Origin: Iphinoe sp. HA4291-MV1
GTDB taxonomy: Bacteria > Cyanobacteriota > Cyanobacteriia > Cyanobacteriales > Nostocaceae
NCBI GenBank assembly: GCA_019359415.1
Contig: JAHHHH010000073.1
Location: 1-39,723 of the forward strand
Direction: 5' to 3'
Length of the DNA: 39,723 nucleotides
Shown here in pieces: positions 1-7,864 of this stretch (its first letter is position 1; the number at the start of each line of letters is the position of its first letter). A program made the position numbers and the translations under genes. A model generated the notes under the pieces. The model was not told the origin of the DNA and searched no databases. It was given only the letters and a program-made list of their open reading frames with translations.

Positions 1-112
1 TTATTTCACTTCTTAAAACTGTTTGTACAACTATAAGTTTTTTCAATAAATAGGTATCATATAGTACCTATTCATACTGACTAATTTCTTGGCGATCGCC
101 CTCTGGGAAAAA

Positions 113-423
113 GTTTGTGATCTACTGGCTCTATTGGAATCAATCCATACCAATACAATATCCAAGTCATCGAAAAGACGAATGAAACTGCAGCACGGGC
201 ATTTCCTGTGATACTGAATACAAATCACCCAGAGTTTTTCCGTCGATTGGAAGAGTGTTCAGATATTAATCTCAAGCTGACAGAGATTAACAACAGCAAT
301 AATCCAAAGATTGTCAAGTTCTTCCGAAAATTACCCTTGATACTTTCAATTATCGGGCATCTGTTACGGCTTTATTTTATCAAGCCGATTGATGCTGAAT
401 TATCTCGCCAAGCAGTTTGGTGA
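113..423 (+). pseudogene. acsF: acsF/chlE C-terminal remnant (Mg-protoporphyrin IX monomethyl ester cyclase)
   Basis: The reading frame ending in TGA at 421-423 encodes a stretch typical of the C-terminal third of the aerobic cyclase AcsF: KTNETAARAFPVILNTNHPE, then FFRRLEECSDINLKLTEI, then a hydrophobic segment and LYFIKPIDAE. AcsF is a di-iron enzyme that forms ring E of chlorophyll and is normally about 350 residues; only about 95 remain. Upstream codons at 113-136 (VCDLLALL) fit the family in another frame and join the main frame only if one base is added near 137, so a frameshift is likely as well as loss of the 5' end. No AcsF-like coding is readable in 1-112. This is a dead fragment, and a functional copy presumably exists elsewhere. 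It could be a real short ORF, but no start with a ribosome site is visible. Confidence 0.7.
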
Positions 424-448
424 ACTGATATTGTAGTATCTTGCACTC

Positions 449-877
449 TTACGCCTGAGTGCAAGCAACGATATCGCGTGCTACATCCGCGATCGTCACA
501 CACATAAGCTCTCTTTCTAGAGCAAGTTGCGCTCTGGTCGTTATTTTCGCTAGCACCGCTTGAATGTTGCGACCTACAAAACAGTCTTCGTCGGGGGGTT
601 GGCGATGCATAACGAATAACTCTGGTTCTTCGACTGCATAAAAGACGTCAAGCAAAGTAATTTTGTTGGCTGGCTTTGTCAATATTGCGCCACCGCCATG
701 ACCTAATTGCGATGTTGTCAATCCGACATCCGCCAACATTGAAAGAATTCGCCGAATGACTGCTGGGTTCGTGTTTGCACTGCTAGCGAGTTGCTCTGAG
801 GGAACAGCATGACCCTCATTAACTGCCAAAGCAGCGAGGATGTGGACAGCAACAGCAAACCGAGTACTAGTTGGCAA
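449..877 (-). CDS. Rrf2 family transcriptional regulator (YwnA-like)
   Basis: 142 residues, the usual length for Rrf2 proteins. The N-terminal winged helix opens with MPTSTRFAVAVHILAALAVN, followed by the recognition region (PAVIRRILSMLADVGL) and the wing with its Gly-rich GHGGGA turn near residues 59-64. Rrf2 proteins are dimeric repressors that sense iron-sulfur clusters, redox state or thiols. The three-Cys cluster signature of IscR/NsrR is absent; cysteines are at 99, 126 and 139. Cys99, in a DCFVGRNIQ context, sits where I recall the redox-sensing Cys of YwnA/HypR-type regulators. The gene lies downstream of, and in the same direction as, a GST gene, with 225 bp between them. A palindrome 30 bp upstream of its start suggests autoregulation. 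The ligand is unknown. Confidence 0.85.
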   Translation of the reverse strand: MPTSTRFAVAVHILAALAVNEGHAVPSEQLASSANTNPAVIRRILSMLADVGLTTSQLGHGGGAILTKPANKITLLDVFYAVEEPELFVMHRQPPDEDCFVGRNIQAVLAKITTRAQLALERELMCVTIADVARDIVACTQA

Positions 878-906
878 AACCCAGTCTCCAAGACTTCCTA
901 GAGTGG

Positions 907-920
907 TGGTTATTTAACCA
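907..920. promoter_or_regulatory. Palindrome upstream of the Rrf2 gene, candidate operator
   Basis: TGGTTA-TT-TAACCA is a perfect 6+6 bp inverted repeat, 30 bp before the Rrf2 start codon. Its position and symmetry fit the binding site of a dimeric autoregulator. That it is bound by the adjacent Rrf2 protein is inference. Confidence 0.4.
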
Positions 921-1102
921 TAACATTGCCCGTACATTATCTGCAAAGTCCAATCATGTTGTCATAGTTAGGATTGCTGTCATGTCTGCTGCCAACAAAT
1001 TGCTTAGTTTGGTCAAGCCTAACATCTACAGACAATGAACCTTACTAGAAAATAGAGACAGGAATTTGCTTGTACTTCTGTCAGGCTTTCTAAATTCCTA
1101 TA

Positions 1103-1747
1103 TCACGCCGCAGCAGTGCGGAACGGGGTGAAATCGGGCAACGGCAAAGGTGTGTTAACACCCTTTTGCACAGCAGGTCGAGCAGCAACCTGATCAAACC
1201 ACGCTTTTAGGTTTGGATAGTTATTGATTGAAAAACCTTGATGCACAGAACACCAGAGCCAACCAAAGTGAGCAATATCAATTATGGAATAGGTATCTAA
1301 GAAGTATTCTCTACCTGAGAGAAGAGATTCGAGAACAGCAGTAAGACGTTCTCCTTCTTTCAGATAACGCTCCACAGCATAAGTAGGCTTTTCGGACGCA
1401 AAGAGACTGAAGTGTGCTCTCTGTCCAAACAGCGGACCAATTGACGCGGCTTGAAAGAACAAAAGCTGAAGTCCTTTCCATCGCTGGTCAGGATTGGTAG
1501 GAAACAGCTTACCTGTCTTCTCAGCAAGATACAGGAGGATTGCATTCGATTCGTAGATTGTTCGTCCATTTTCGTGATCAACGATCACAGGAACTTTTGA
1601 GTTGGGATTGAGAGTTACAAATTCTGGTCTAAACTGCTCACCTTCCCAAATATTCACAACTTTCGTCTCGTAAGGAAGATTTAGTTCTTCGAGTGCAATG
1701 CTGATCTTATGGGGATTAGGTGAACCATGTGCATAGAGTGTGATCAT
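1103..1747 (-). CDS. Glutathione S-transferase family protein (YfcG/Ure2p-like)
   Basis: A cytosolic GST of 214 residues from the preferred start. The thioredoxin-fold N-terminus reads ITLYAHGSPNPHKISIALEE and carries the SPNPHK motif of the Nu-class/Ure2p-like group. The glutathione-binding turn SKVPVIVD and the ESNAILLYLAEK helix follow, then an all-helical C-terminal domain. I chose the ATG at 1747: it begins the conserved domain and has GAGG 6 bp upstream. An in-frame extension to 1801 adds 18 residues not seen in the family. The likely role is glutathione conjugation or disulfide reduction; the substrate is not evident. It points the same way as the Rrf2 gene downstream, and an inverted repeat lies in its promoter region. 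Confidence 0.85.
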   Translation of the reverse strand: MITLYAHGSPNPHKISIALEELNLPYETKVVNIWEGEQFRPEFVTLNPNSKVPVIVDHENGRTIYESNAILLYLAEKTGKLFPTNPDQRWKGLQLLFFQAASIGPLFGQRAHFSLFASEKPTYAVERYLKEGERLTAVLESLLSGREYFLDTYSIIDIAHFGWLWCSVHQGFSINNYPNLKAWFDQVAARPAVQKGVNTPLPLPDFTPFRTAAA

Positions 1748-1774
1748 TTCAAGCCTCATGTCGCTTTTTATTGC

Positions 1775-1803
1775 TAGTGTGTAACTAACACAAGTACACA
1801 CTA
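1775..1803. promoter_or_regulatory. Inverted repeat in the GST promoter region
   Basis: TAGTGTGT (1775-1782) and ACACACTA (1796-1803) form a perfect 8-bp inverted repeat with a 13-bp spacer. It lies 28-56 bp upstream of the GST ATG, where a regulator would control initiation. A smaller nested repeat (GTGT-N5-ACAC) lies inside it. The binding protein is unknown. Confidence 0.4.
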
Positions 1804-2167
1804 TCGATTTTTCATATTTAAGTCAAGGCTTTGTCTAAAAGTTTTGAAGAAAAACTCTTGGTTAGCAGTGGGTAAAAAGGACGCTACATCAGAGCTGGAA
1901 ACACTTTCAGTCTCAGCCGTTTTCTTTCACCTGTAACAACTGAGGTGCGAAAAGCGATCGCGTAATCTTTGTGCTTATCATTCACTTTTCTGTTGAAAAC
2001 TCAGTACAAAGCTTAGTTTAATACCTTTTTTTACTCGATTTTCAGCATAATTTCTAATTGACAAAAATAATTTTATCTCGATATGTCACAAATGGTTTAG
2101 ATCACAATCGTTATCTGTGGAAGTCTTGGAATACATACGAATAATGCCCTACCCCAAATAAGTCTTG
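1804..2167. other. Intergenic region, no gene seen
   Basis: About 360 bp, AT-rich, between the divergent GST upstream region and the 3' end of the next gene. It holds one HIP1-like GCGATCGC site near 1955 and no credible ORF or long hairpin. Confidence 0.6.
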
Positions 2168-2923
2168 TCATGTTTTCTTATCTTCTAGCCACTGACCACG
2201 AACGACTAAGCGATCGCCTATAACTTCAACATCTTTCACCTCCACTGGAAGTTTCTTCAATTCTTTGGAAACTTGTTGGTTCAGGCGTTTTTCGGAAAGC
2301 CCAAAACGTTGATACATATCGGAGAGAGTCAAGCTGAGATTACCAAGCTTAATGCGGGTTGTATCATCCAAGCTGATTTGTTGATTGCGTACGCTAGGTT
2401 TTCCTTCAACCTCTATATATACGGGACGATATCTTAAGATGGGCACAGTTGATAGCAGTTTGGAAATCGCGACTTGTTCCCCTGCTTGCAAATCGTTTAA
2501 GGGAATTGTTCTTAAATCTATTACAGCACCTGCGGAGATTTTGCCATCTTGAATTTGAGTATTTGTCCTGACAACTGCTTGAGCCAGCCGACTTTTATCT
2601 GTCGTTTTAGCAATTTCTGAAACAATGAGCGTATTAACTTCATCAGCATCTAATTGCACTTCACCTTTAGCATTTGACTCTTTAAGATGGTCAAAAATTT
2701 TACTCAATACTTGCTGTTGTGATGGTTGAATCTGGGTTTGGTTTTGGTCTGTTTTGGGAGGTGAACTTGACATTGTCGGTGGATTTGAGTGCCAAGCAGG
2801 TAGCTGAGTTGCTTGTTGCCAAAAGAAGAATAAAATAGCACTAGTGCCACCGATAGCACAGCATAATAACAATAACAGTCGCTTGAACATGACCAAATTC
2901 CAAGCTGGGGTTTTAGGTTTCAT
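2168..2923 (-). CDS. Membrane-anchored hypothetical protein
   Basis: 251 residues from the first ATG; a start at the internal Met (2887, residue 13) is equally possible and would put the hydrophobic helix right at the N-terminus. One transmembrane segment (RLLLLLCCAIGGTSAILFFF, about residues 15-34) is followed by a Ser/Pro/Gln-rich linker, about residues 40-70. A soluble domain of about 180 residues comes next, rich in beta-strand-like stretches (TIPLNDLQAGEQVAISKLL; YRPVYIEVEGKPSV). This suggests a protein anchored in the membrane with an outward-facing domain. I do not recognise the family and no catalytic motif is visible. It is transcribed away from the DUF3891 gene. Confidence 0.75.
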   Translation of the reverse strand: MKPKTPAWNLVMFKRLLLLLCCAIGGTSAILFFFWQQATQLPAWHSNPPTMSSSPPKTDQNQTQIQPSQQQVLSKIFDHLKESNAKGEVQLDADEVNTLIVSEIAKTTDKSRLAQAVVRTNTQIQDGKISAGAVIDLRTIPLNDLQAGEQVAISKLLSTVPILRYRPVYIEVEGKPSVRNQQISLDDTTRIKLGNLSLTLSDMYQRFGLSEKRLNQQVSKELKKLPVEVKDVEVIGDRLVVRGQWLEDKKT

Positions 2924-3101
2924 ATATTTTTATATACATCTCCCACACCTTTGGGTCTAGGTTCAAAAAGCTGTCTGAGCAAGCGTAAGGAGTATCTAGT
3001 GGAAGATTTGAATAGCCCTGGCTGCATTCATCTCGCATAGGTTTTTTGTTTGGCGATTAGTTCAGAATAAAGAGTAGAACTATGTTTTCTGCTTTTTATT
3101 T

Positions 3102-3896
3102 ATGCTGCATCGTTTGACAAAACAGGGACTTATTTGCATTACTCAACTAAATCACGCTTGGCTTTCAGGTCAATTAGCACAAGTTTGGGGAAATGAACAC
3201 TTTGCTCAGTTTGCTCCAAAAAAAGAAGTTTGTTTAGGTGCGGAACTACATGATATTGGTTGGCTTTTTTGGGAACAAGCTCCCACGCTAAATCCGCAAA
3301 CTGGCTATCCCTATAAATTCGCGGAACTTTCAATGCGGGAGCATATAGATATCTGGTCTAGCGCTAAACAACTCGCACTTCCTCTAAGTCGGTATGTAGC
3401 ACTCCTTGTCTCACTTCACGGAACAGGTTTATATGAACGATTTACAAGCTGGAAGAACTCACCAACTTCCTCTGAAATTGTGCAGGACTTCTTCAAGCAT
3501 GAGTATGCCTTCCAAGAACAATTGATTGCTTTTTTCACAAATGACCCATATTATGCACCATACACAACACCGGAAGTTATTGAGCGCAATCGAAAGCTGA
3601 TAACGATATGGGATGCACTATCTATCATTTTATGTCAGGAATTGACTTCTGAAGCACATCTTTCTCAGGTACCAACGATTGATAGTGAAACTACAGTCAA
3701 ACTGACTTTGAAAGAGGCTAAAGATAACCATCATCAAGTAACAGTATCTCCTTGGCCTTTTCAACACAGTCAGGTAGAACTTGTTTACGAGGGACGTCTT
3801 TTACGACAGACTTTTAGCGATGAAAAAGCGATGCAGGAAGCTTTGATGAGCAGTGATTGTGCGGTGACTCTCAGCACGACTTTGCAGCCAGAGTAG
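3102..3896 (+). CDS. DUF3891 family protein
   Basis: 264 residues. The N-terminal half has the DUF3891 pattern: LNHAWLSGQLAQVWGN (residues 17-32), GAELHDIGWLFWEQAP (about 46-61), and a later REHIDIW and LVSLHG. The ordered His/Asp residues resemble an HD-domain-like metal site, so a phosphohydrolase activity is possible but unproven. The C-terminal 80 residues are beta-rich. The ATG is preceded by a T-rich stretch without a clear ribosome site. The gene converges on the GST gene at 3905 with only 8 bp between the stop codons and no visible terminator between them. Function is unknown; the family is common in cyanobacteria. Confidence 0.8.
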   Translation: MLHRLTKQGLICITQLNHAWLSGQLAQVWGNEHFAQFAPKKEVCLGAELHDIGWLFWEQAPTLNPQTGYPYKFAELSMREHIDIWSSAKQLALPLSRYVALLVSLHGTGLYERFTSWKNSPTSSEIVQDFFKHEYAFQEQLIAFFTNDPYYAPYTTPEVIERNRKLITIWDALSIILCQELTSEAHLSQVPTIDSETTVKLTLKEAKDNHHQVTVSPWPFQHSQVELVYEGRLLRQTFSDEKAMQEALMSSDCAVTLSTTLQPE

Positions 3897-3904
3897 GAAG
3901 TTTT

Positions 3905-4966
3905 TTATACAGGATTTGCTTCCTTGCCTATACTATCGCGACTATGTGGTTCTTGAAGAAACATCGGATCAGGACCAGAGGGGATAATACCGCCTGGGTT
4001 GAGTGGGAACAAATTTCCATAGTAGTCCTGCTTTACACTCTCCAAGTCGCAGGTGTCAGCAACACCTTTAAGCTGATACAGATCACGTAGGTAAGGTCCC
4101 AAGTTCCGATAGTCCTGAATTCTTTTATGGTTGCACTTAAAGAGGACGTAGTATACAGTATCAAAGCGAAATAACGTTGTGAACAAACGGACATCCGCCA
4201 GTGTGACACTGTTTCCACATAAGAATCGACTGGTTGTCAACGCTGTGTCAATTTCATCTAGAGTGGTGAATAGTTCATGAAAAACTTTGTTATGAGCTTC
4301 CTGTGTCTGGGCAAAGCCGCAACGATACACACCGTTGTTTACACTGGTGTAAATCCTTTCATTCCATTGGTCAATCTTTTCTTTGAGTTCTTGTGGGTAG
4401 AGGTCTAGCGTAGGATTTTTGGCGAACTCGTTGAATTCTGAGTTCAGCATGACAATAATCTCTGAACTTTCGTTGTTAACAATGGTCTTTGTCTGGGTGT
4501 CCCACAATACTGGAACTGTAAAGCGTCCACCGTAGCCAGGTTCTGCTAATTCATACAGTTCAGCAAGCGTACGACAACCTTCATATTCCTGATTAAACAC
4601 CCAACCTCCTTCAATTGGAGAAGGTGACACAATTGTAACTGATATTGCTTCTTCAAGTCCTTTGAGCGATCGCACAACAAGAGTACGATGTGCCCAAGGA
4701 CAACCCAGCCCAACTATGAGGTTGTAGCGCCCTGTTGCTGGTTGATACAGATTACCTTCTTGTGTTTCAACAGAGTTTCTAAATTGGCTGCTAGGTCGAA
4801 TGTACTCACCCGACTGATTACGGGGAGCTAGTTTCGACATCATCATATGCCAAAGAGTTGTCCAGACAAACTTTCCTAGCTTAATAACGAGCTTTGGAGG
4901 AAGTGACTTGCCCTTCTTAGTTCTGATTTTTTTGTCTGCTGCTGGTGAAAGGGTATGTTGTGTCAT
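3905..4966 (-). CDS. Xi-class GST, glutathionyl-hydroquinone reductase (YqjG/ECM4-like)
   Basis: 353 residues, in the family range of about 320-370. The signature is LIVGLGCPWAHRTLVVRSLK (about residues 82-101), where Cys of CPWAHR is the catalytic residue of xi-class enzymes. The sequence continues with a thioredoxin-like fold (VPVLWDTQTKTIVNNESSEI) and a C-terminal helical domain containing SVTLADVRLFTTLFRFD. These enzymes reduce glutathionyl-hydroquinones to free hydroquinones using glutathione in the cytosol. The N-terminal 35 residues are basic and extra. The ATG at 4966 follows shortly after a region without genes. It converges on DUF3891. A quinone link with HPPD elsewhere in the window is only suggestive. 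Confidence 0.88.
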   Translation of the reverse strand: MTQHTLSPAADKKIRTKKGKSLPPKLVIKLGKFVWTTLWHMMMSKLAPRNQSGEYIRPSSQFRNSVETQEGNLYQPATGRYNLIVGLGCPWAHRTLVVRSLKGLEEAISVTIVSPSPIEGGWVFNQEYEGCRTLAELYELAEPGYGGRFTVPVLWDTQTKTIVNNESSEIIVMLNSEFNEFAKNPTLDLYPQELKEKIDQWNERIYTSVNNGVYRCGFAQTQEAHNKVFHELFTTLDEIDTALTTSRFLCGNSVTLADVRLFTTLFRFDTVYYVLFKCNHKRIQDYRNLGPYLRDLYQLKGVADTCDLESVKQDYYGNLFPLNPGGIIPSGPDPMFLQEPHSRDSIGKEANPV

Positions 4967-5099
4967 AACATTAAACCGTGCATTTTACAATTGACGCATT
5001 TAATATTTACATTACAAACAATCTCTTAGTCCTTTGTCGTTTTTCAAAAAGTCTCCTCTCGGAGTGCCGAAGGCGCTATTCTGACTTGGTGGATTCTTC

Positions 5100-5372
5100 T
5101 CAATATTTCTCCACTAGCAGTGTGGGTAGATTGTCTTCTTGGTGTTCTGAGGTCGGCAATTCATTACCCTGAATTACCTTTTGATGTACTGAGGGCTGCA
5201 ACTTACCTCGAACTACCTCTCCCACTATCATAGGTTGATTAGCATGGCACCACCACACTTGTGCTTCGTGTGTTTGTATCAAATCGTACTGCAAGATAAG
5301 ATAGCTTTGGTCTCTACCATCCTTTCCTAAAACGATATAATTGAATATTTCCTGGTTATTATCCTGTTTCAC
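5100..5372 (-). CDS. Small hypothetical protein
   Basis: 90 residues from a GTG; no convincing ribosome site is visible, so the start is uncertain. The first 65 residues (for example NYIVLGKDGRDQSYLILQYD and QVWWCHANQPMIVGEVVRGK) have a mixed beta pattern that looks protein-like rather than random. The C-terminal tail is polar. No family is recognised. It stands alone between the GST gene and a repeat-rich region, so it may be a fragment of a longer gene. Confidence 0.35.
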   Translation of the reverse strand: MKQDNNQEIFNYIVLGKDGRDQSYLILQYDLIQTHEAQVWWCHANQPMIVGEVVRGKLQPSVHQKVIQGNELPTSEHQEDNLPTLLVEKY

Positions 5373-6894
5373 TGACTTTTATAAAAATATCAAAATCTTG
5401 AATTAATAGAATTAAACTGACGATTACAGTGACAATCCGGTAATTGTTAATAATTGTTGACAAACTTAATGTAGGGTGTAGAGATTCAGTTATGGGCACC
5501 TTGCAATATTTATAGTGACCCGACTTCGTCGGAAGGCAGAGGAGCCTGTGCGTTGGGCGGGCAATGTCCGCTCTTGTTACATTTGGCGTCACCTGGCGTG
5601 GCAGAGGGTAGGAAGCAGGTTCCCGCCGCCAAACCGCCACAGGCGGCTTGACACCAATGATAAGATGCCTCTCCACAAGAAAATACAAGCACCTCACAGT
5701 TTACCCACGCCTTATTACTCTTTTTTTTTACGTATTATTGTGCTAAAAATAGTTATATAAATAACTTGACAATACGGAGGTCGATTCCAGTTTCTGGTGT
5801 CGCTTTCTTACATCATCTATTCATGCATTAGTGATTTATCCTGTTAGGTGCAAAATATGAGTCTACAAATGCTCTTCTTTCTCACTTCTTGAGGCTTTGG
5901 TGCAAGATGTGAGCGCCCAAGGGGCGCGATTACACGCCCGCAACGAATGAAAGAAACACCTCTTTTCCTTCTTCCCTGTTCCCTGTTCCCTGTGTTTCTT
6001 GAGAGCATTGGAACCGGAGGATGAGGCGACTGACACGACCAAAACTGATTTAGTGGCAATTGAGCGTATTCCTGTGGCACGCTTTGCGCTAAGCCAGGTG
6101 CCAAAGGCAGTCGCTAATACCGAAGATAAAGGAATAACCCAACAAACTATCACTCCAGGAATCATACCAAATCCGGTTGTTAAACCCCTTTTTTATATAG
6201 CCTGCACAGGCACAGAGAAGTCCTGTTGCAAGAGCGTTGCCGCAGGCATTAGGCGAGCCAGTCGGAGTAGGAGAGGAGCCACCTCGCGCTCGTCCTTGTC
6301 CTTAGGACTCCGCAGGACTTACGCTCAAATTCAAAATTATAAATTCAAAATTCAAAATTAAGAATTCTTTTTTTTGAACGAGTGAATTTTGAACTTTGAA
6401 TTCCCCGCAGGGGGTTGGGGTTTCCCGCGCTCTGATGACTGGCTCTCCTGTTGGGGGGTGGTCTCCCCGCTGCCCCTCATCCCTAGAGCAAGCCGTTGTA
6501 GCAAGTGGTGTTTTCCCGACCTAAGGAACTAGCGTTAGGTTTCCCATGCCCAGAGAACTTCGGAGCTTTGTTTGTGTAGCTGAAGCTTCTAGCCTTTGTC
6601 AATACCCACATTTCTTCAAAAAGTACGCTCACCCGAAAATCGGATTCTAGCATTGGTGATTCTGTCGTGGTTATTCTCAATGAAAATTAACAAATGAGAA
6701 TTAAAATGAGAGGTTGAAACCAAGTTCTAGTAAAGCTCTCAGGAGATGTGGGTAATGGTTAGGGTTTCGGTGCCTGTGGAGTAAAAGGGAGTATGAGATG
6801 CGGATTTAGTATCAAATACACCAACCAGGTACACAACTATCTAGAAGGAGAATCTACAAAGATAATGACCTAATTTACATTCGAAAACTAGCAC
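5373..6894. other. Repeat-rich gene-poor region
   Basis: About 1.5 kb with no gene I can defend. It contains GC-rich interspersed repeats (about 5510-5660 and 6200-6320), stretches of the AAATTCAAAATT type (6325-6365), a near-palindromic spacer block, and a G/C-rich stretch at 6400-6480. At 6000-6180 a minus-strand frame reads IPGVIVCWVIPLSSVLATAF-like hydrophobic sequence, perhaps a decayed membrane-protein fragment, but both strands are open there and I cannot assign it. The stretch 6483-6690 is discussed as a possible structured RNA. Confidence 0.5.
6483..6690 (-). other. Possible structured RNA or repeat element of unknown type
   Basis: On the minus strand this block carries several short complementary stretches: ACCTAA/TTAGGT (a 6-bp stem around a 10-nt loop, near 6530), the palindrome GAAGCTTC (near 6585) and GGGAAA twice. 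A 65-codon open frame covers it, but it has no ribosome site and runs into repeat DNA. The density of small stems looks more like RNA than protein. I considered HEARO/IscB-type guide RNA but cannot confirm it. Confidence 0.25.
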
Positions 6895-7089
6895 TTGAAG
6901 CCAATAGAAGCACCGAAGAAACTCTTTAGAATAACCTTGAACGGGAAAGAGGTAAAAATCTCCCAAAAGCTTGTACAGCAGTTCTTTTGGGAAGAGATCC
7001 AATCAATTAACTTGGAAAACCTTAAAGCATTCAAGGACTTAAAAAAGAGAAGCAACGCCAGACCGCCAATCCGAACGTTGCCTCTCTGA
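6895..7089 (+). CDS. Doubtful small ORF
   Basis: 64 codons that would have to start at TTG, directly after an in-frame stop, with no ATG and no ribosome site. The peptide is basic (PKKLFRITLNGKEVKISQKL). The N-terminal part looks protein-like. It precedes the 99-residue hypothetical gene by 37 bp and could be the 3' remnant of a longer gene. Low confidence. Confidence 0.2.
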   Translation: MKPIEAPKKLFRITLNGKEVKISQKLVQQFFWEEIQSINLENLKAFKDLKKRSNARPPIRTLPL

Positions 7090-7126
7090 TTTCCGTAAAA
7101 CCCATTAGAAATGGACTTACACACCC

Positions 7127-7426
7127 ATGGTAAACCAAATTGCAGACATTGTAGATACTCTCAGTTACCCAGAGTTAGCCGGACTTCTCACGGCTTGTGG
7201 ATACGCTATTCGACAGCAAATGATACTTTCTAGAGCTTTGCTTGAACTCAGTTTCAAAATTTCCGAACTATGTGATGAAAACGGCTTTTTCAATACCGAA
7301 TATCAGGATGTAAAGAACGATATAGACCTATCACTTTTAGCCGGCTTATGCGCTGTTAAGTTGGCTCAGATGGCTACAGCAATTGAGGAAATCAATCGAA
7401 AATTGAATGAAATTTTGGAAGAGTAA
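7127..7426 (+). CDS. Hypothetical all-helical protein
   Basis: 99 residues, ATG start, acidic and predicted helical throughout (LSYPELAGLLTACGYAIRQQ; a C-terminal LAQMATAIEEINRKLNEILE that could form a coiled coil). No family is recognised. The only ribosome-site candidate is weak (GGA about 11 bp upstream). It sits between repeat-rich DNA and the tandem RNA hairpins, whose predicted minus-strand transcripts would converge on its 3' end. Helical content and an isolated position fit a small regulatory or mobile-element cargo protein, but nothing in the sequence proves a function. Confidence 0.5.
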   Translation: MVNQIADIVDTLSYPELAGLLTACGYAIRQQMILSRALLELSFKISELCDENGFFNTEYQDVKNDIDLSLLAGLCAVKLAQMATAIEEINRKLNEILEE

Positions 7427-7490
7427 TAAGGATGGAAATTTGCATCGAATGTTTTTATAACCGAAACAAATTGAATCCAGTATAAACAAC

Positions 7491-7561
7491 AAAAAGCGCT
7501 TAGGAGTGTTACCGTGTTTCCACCCTAAGCACTTCTTGTTTTACACTTACTCCTCACACAC
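7491..7561 (-). ncRNA. Yfr1/Yfr2-group small RNA candidate, copy A
   Basis: Read on the minus strand, a start near 7561 follows a TATTCT box (7573-7568) with TTGCTC 17 bp before it. The transcript would carry GTGTGAGGAGTAAG (7559-7546), then a hairpin CUUAGG-GUG-loop-CAC-U-CCUAAG and CGC-TTTTT ending at 7491, about 70 nt in all. The loop is GAAACACGGUAA and the bulge is one nucleotide. The complement of the 5' motif is ACTCCTCACAC, which I recall as the conserved element of Yfr1; Yfr2's conserved motif is nearly complementary to it. The strand is not certain: a plus-strand transcript from a TATAAA box at 7481-7486 would be Yfr1-like. I prefer minus because both copies then end in a terminator. 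Confidence 0.5.
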
Positions 7562-7644
7562 AATTAGAGAATAACATTGACCTCATTAAAGAGCAAGTAA
7601 GCTAAGTGACGGTTTGACAACTGAACCTTGTCTATTTACAAAGC

Positions 7645-7714
7645 AAAAAGCGCTTGGACGTCTTGCCGTGTTTCGACTCCAAGCGTTTTTTGTCTTCAAC
7701 TTACTCCTCACACC
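7645..7714 (-). ncRNA. Yfr1/Yfr2-group small RNA candidate, copy B
   Basis: Second copy, exactly 154 bp from copy A. On the minus strand a TATTGT box (7726-7721) precedes the same GTGTGAGGAGTAAG motif (7713-7700). The hairpin is CUUGGA-GUC-loop-GAC-G-UCCAAG followed by CGC-TTTTT ending at 7645. The loop is GAAACACGGCAA. Against copy A the inner stem changes from GUG/CAC to GUC/GAC and the outer pair also covaries, so the structure is maintained. In the other orientation TTGACA (7614-7619), 17 bp, TACAAA (7637-7642) would start a plus-strand RNA with the exact ACTCCTCACAC motif at 7703-7713. Orientation needs transcript data. Confidence 0.5.
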
Positions 7715-7864
7715 ATCTAAACAATATCACGGGTTGAATCAGATGACGAATTAAATGAGTGACACTTTAACAACTGCTCTACTGTCTTAAGACATAGAGC
7801 ATTAGTTTTTTTCTATGTCTTCTGATTTATACTTTGCTTTACATCCCTCTTAGGAGGGAGATTT

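Larger units (their letters stand above)
7480..7794. repeat. Tandem duplication of about 154 bp carrying the sRNA hairpins
   Basis: Two diverged units align from the TATAAA/TACAAA boxes through the hairpins and the ACTCCTCACAC motifs to a shared GTGAC...ACAACTG...TGTCT tail. Spacing between equivalent hairpin positions is 154 bp without gaps. A 9-bp inverted repeat (AAGACATAG/CTATGTCTT, about 7789-7821) lies just beyond the second unit. The remaining DNA up to purH has only a small GAGGGA hairpin at 7844-7859. Confidence 0.7.

Noticed and set aside
5359-6361. Several overlapping ORFs on both strands (about 5359-6361)
   Set aside because: They lie in GC-rich repeats, overlap each other on opposite strands and show no family resemblance; only a hydrophobic stretch near 6000-6180 is vaguely protein-like.
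6895-7426. Toxin-antitoxin reading of the small ORF pair
   Set aside because: The first ORF lacks a start codon and ribosome site, and neither product shows a toxin or antitoxin motif.
7701-7740. Integron attC site reading of the tandem hairpins
   Set aside because: A GTTRRRY-like GTTGAAT occurs near 7733, but no paired RYYYAAC at a suitable distance and no integrase or cassette array are present; the conserved loop and Yfr1 motif fit better.
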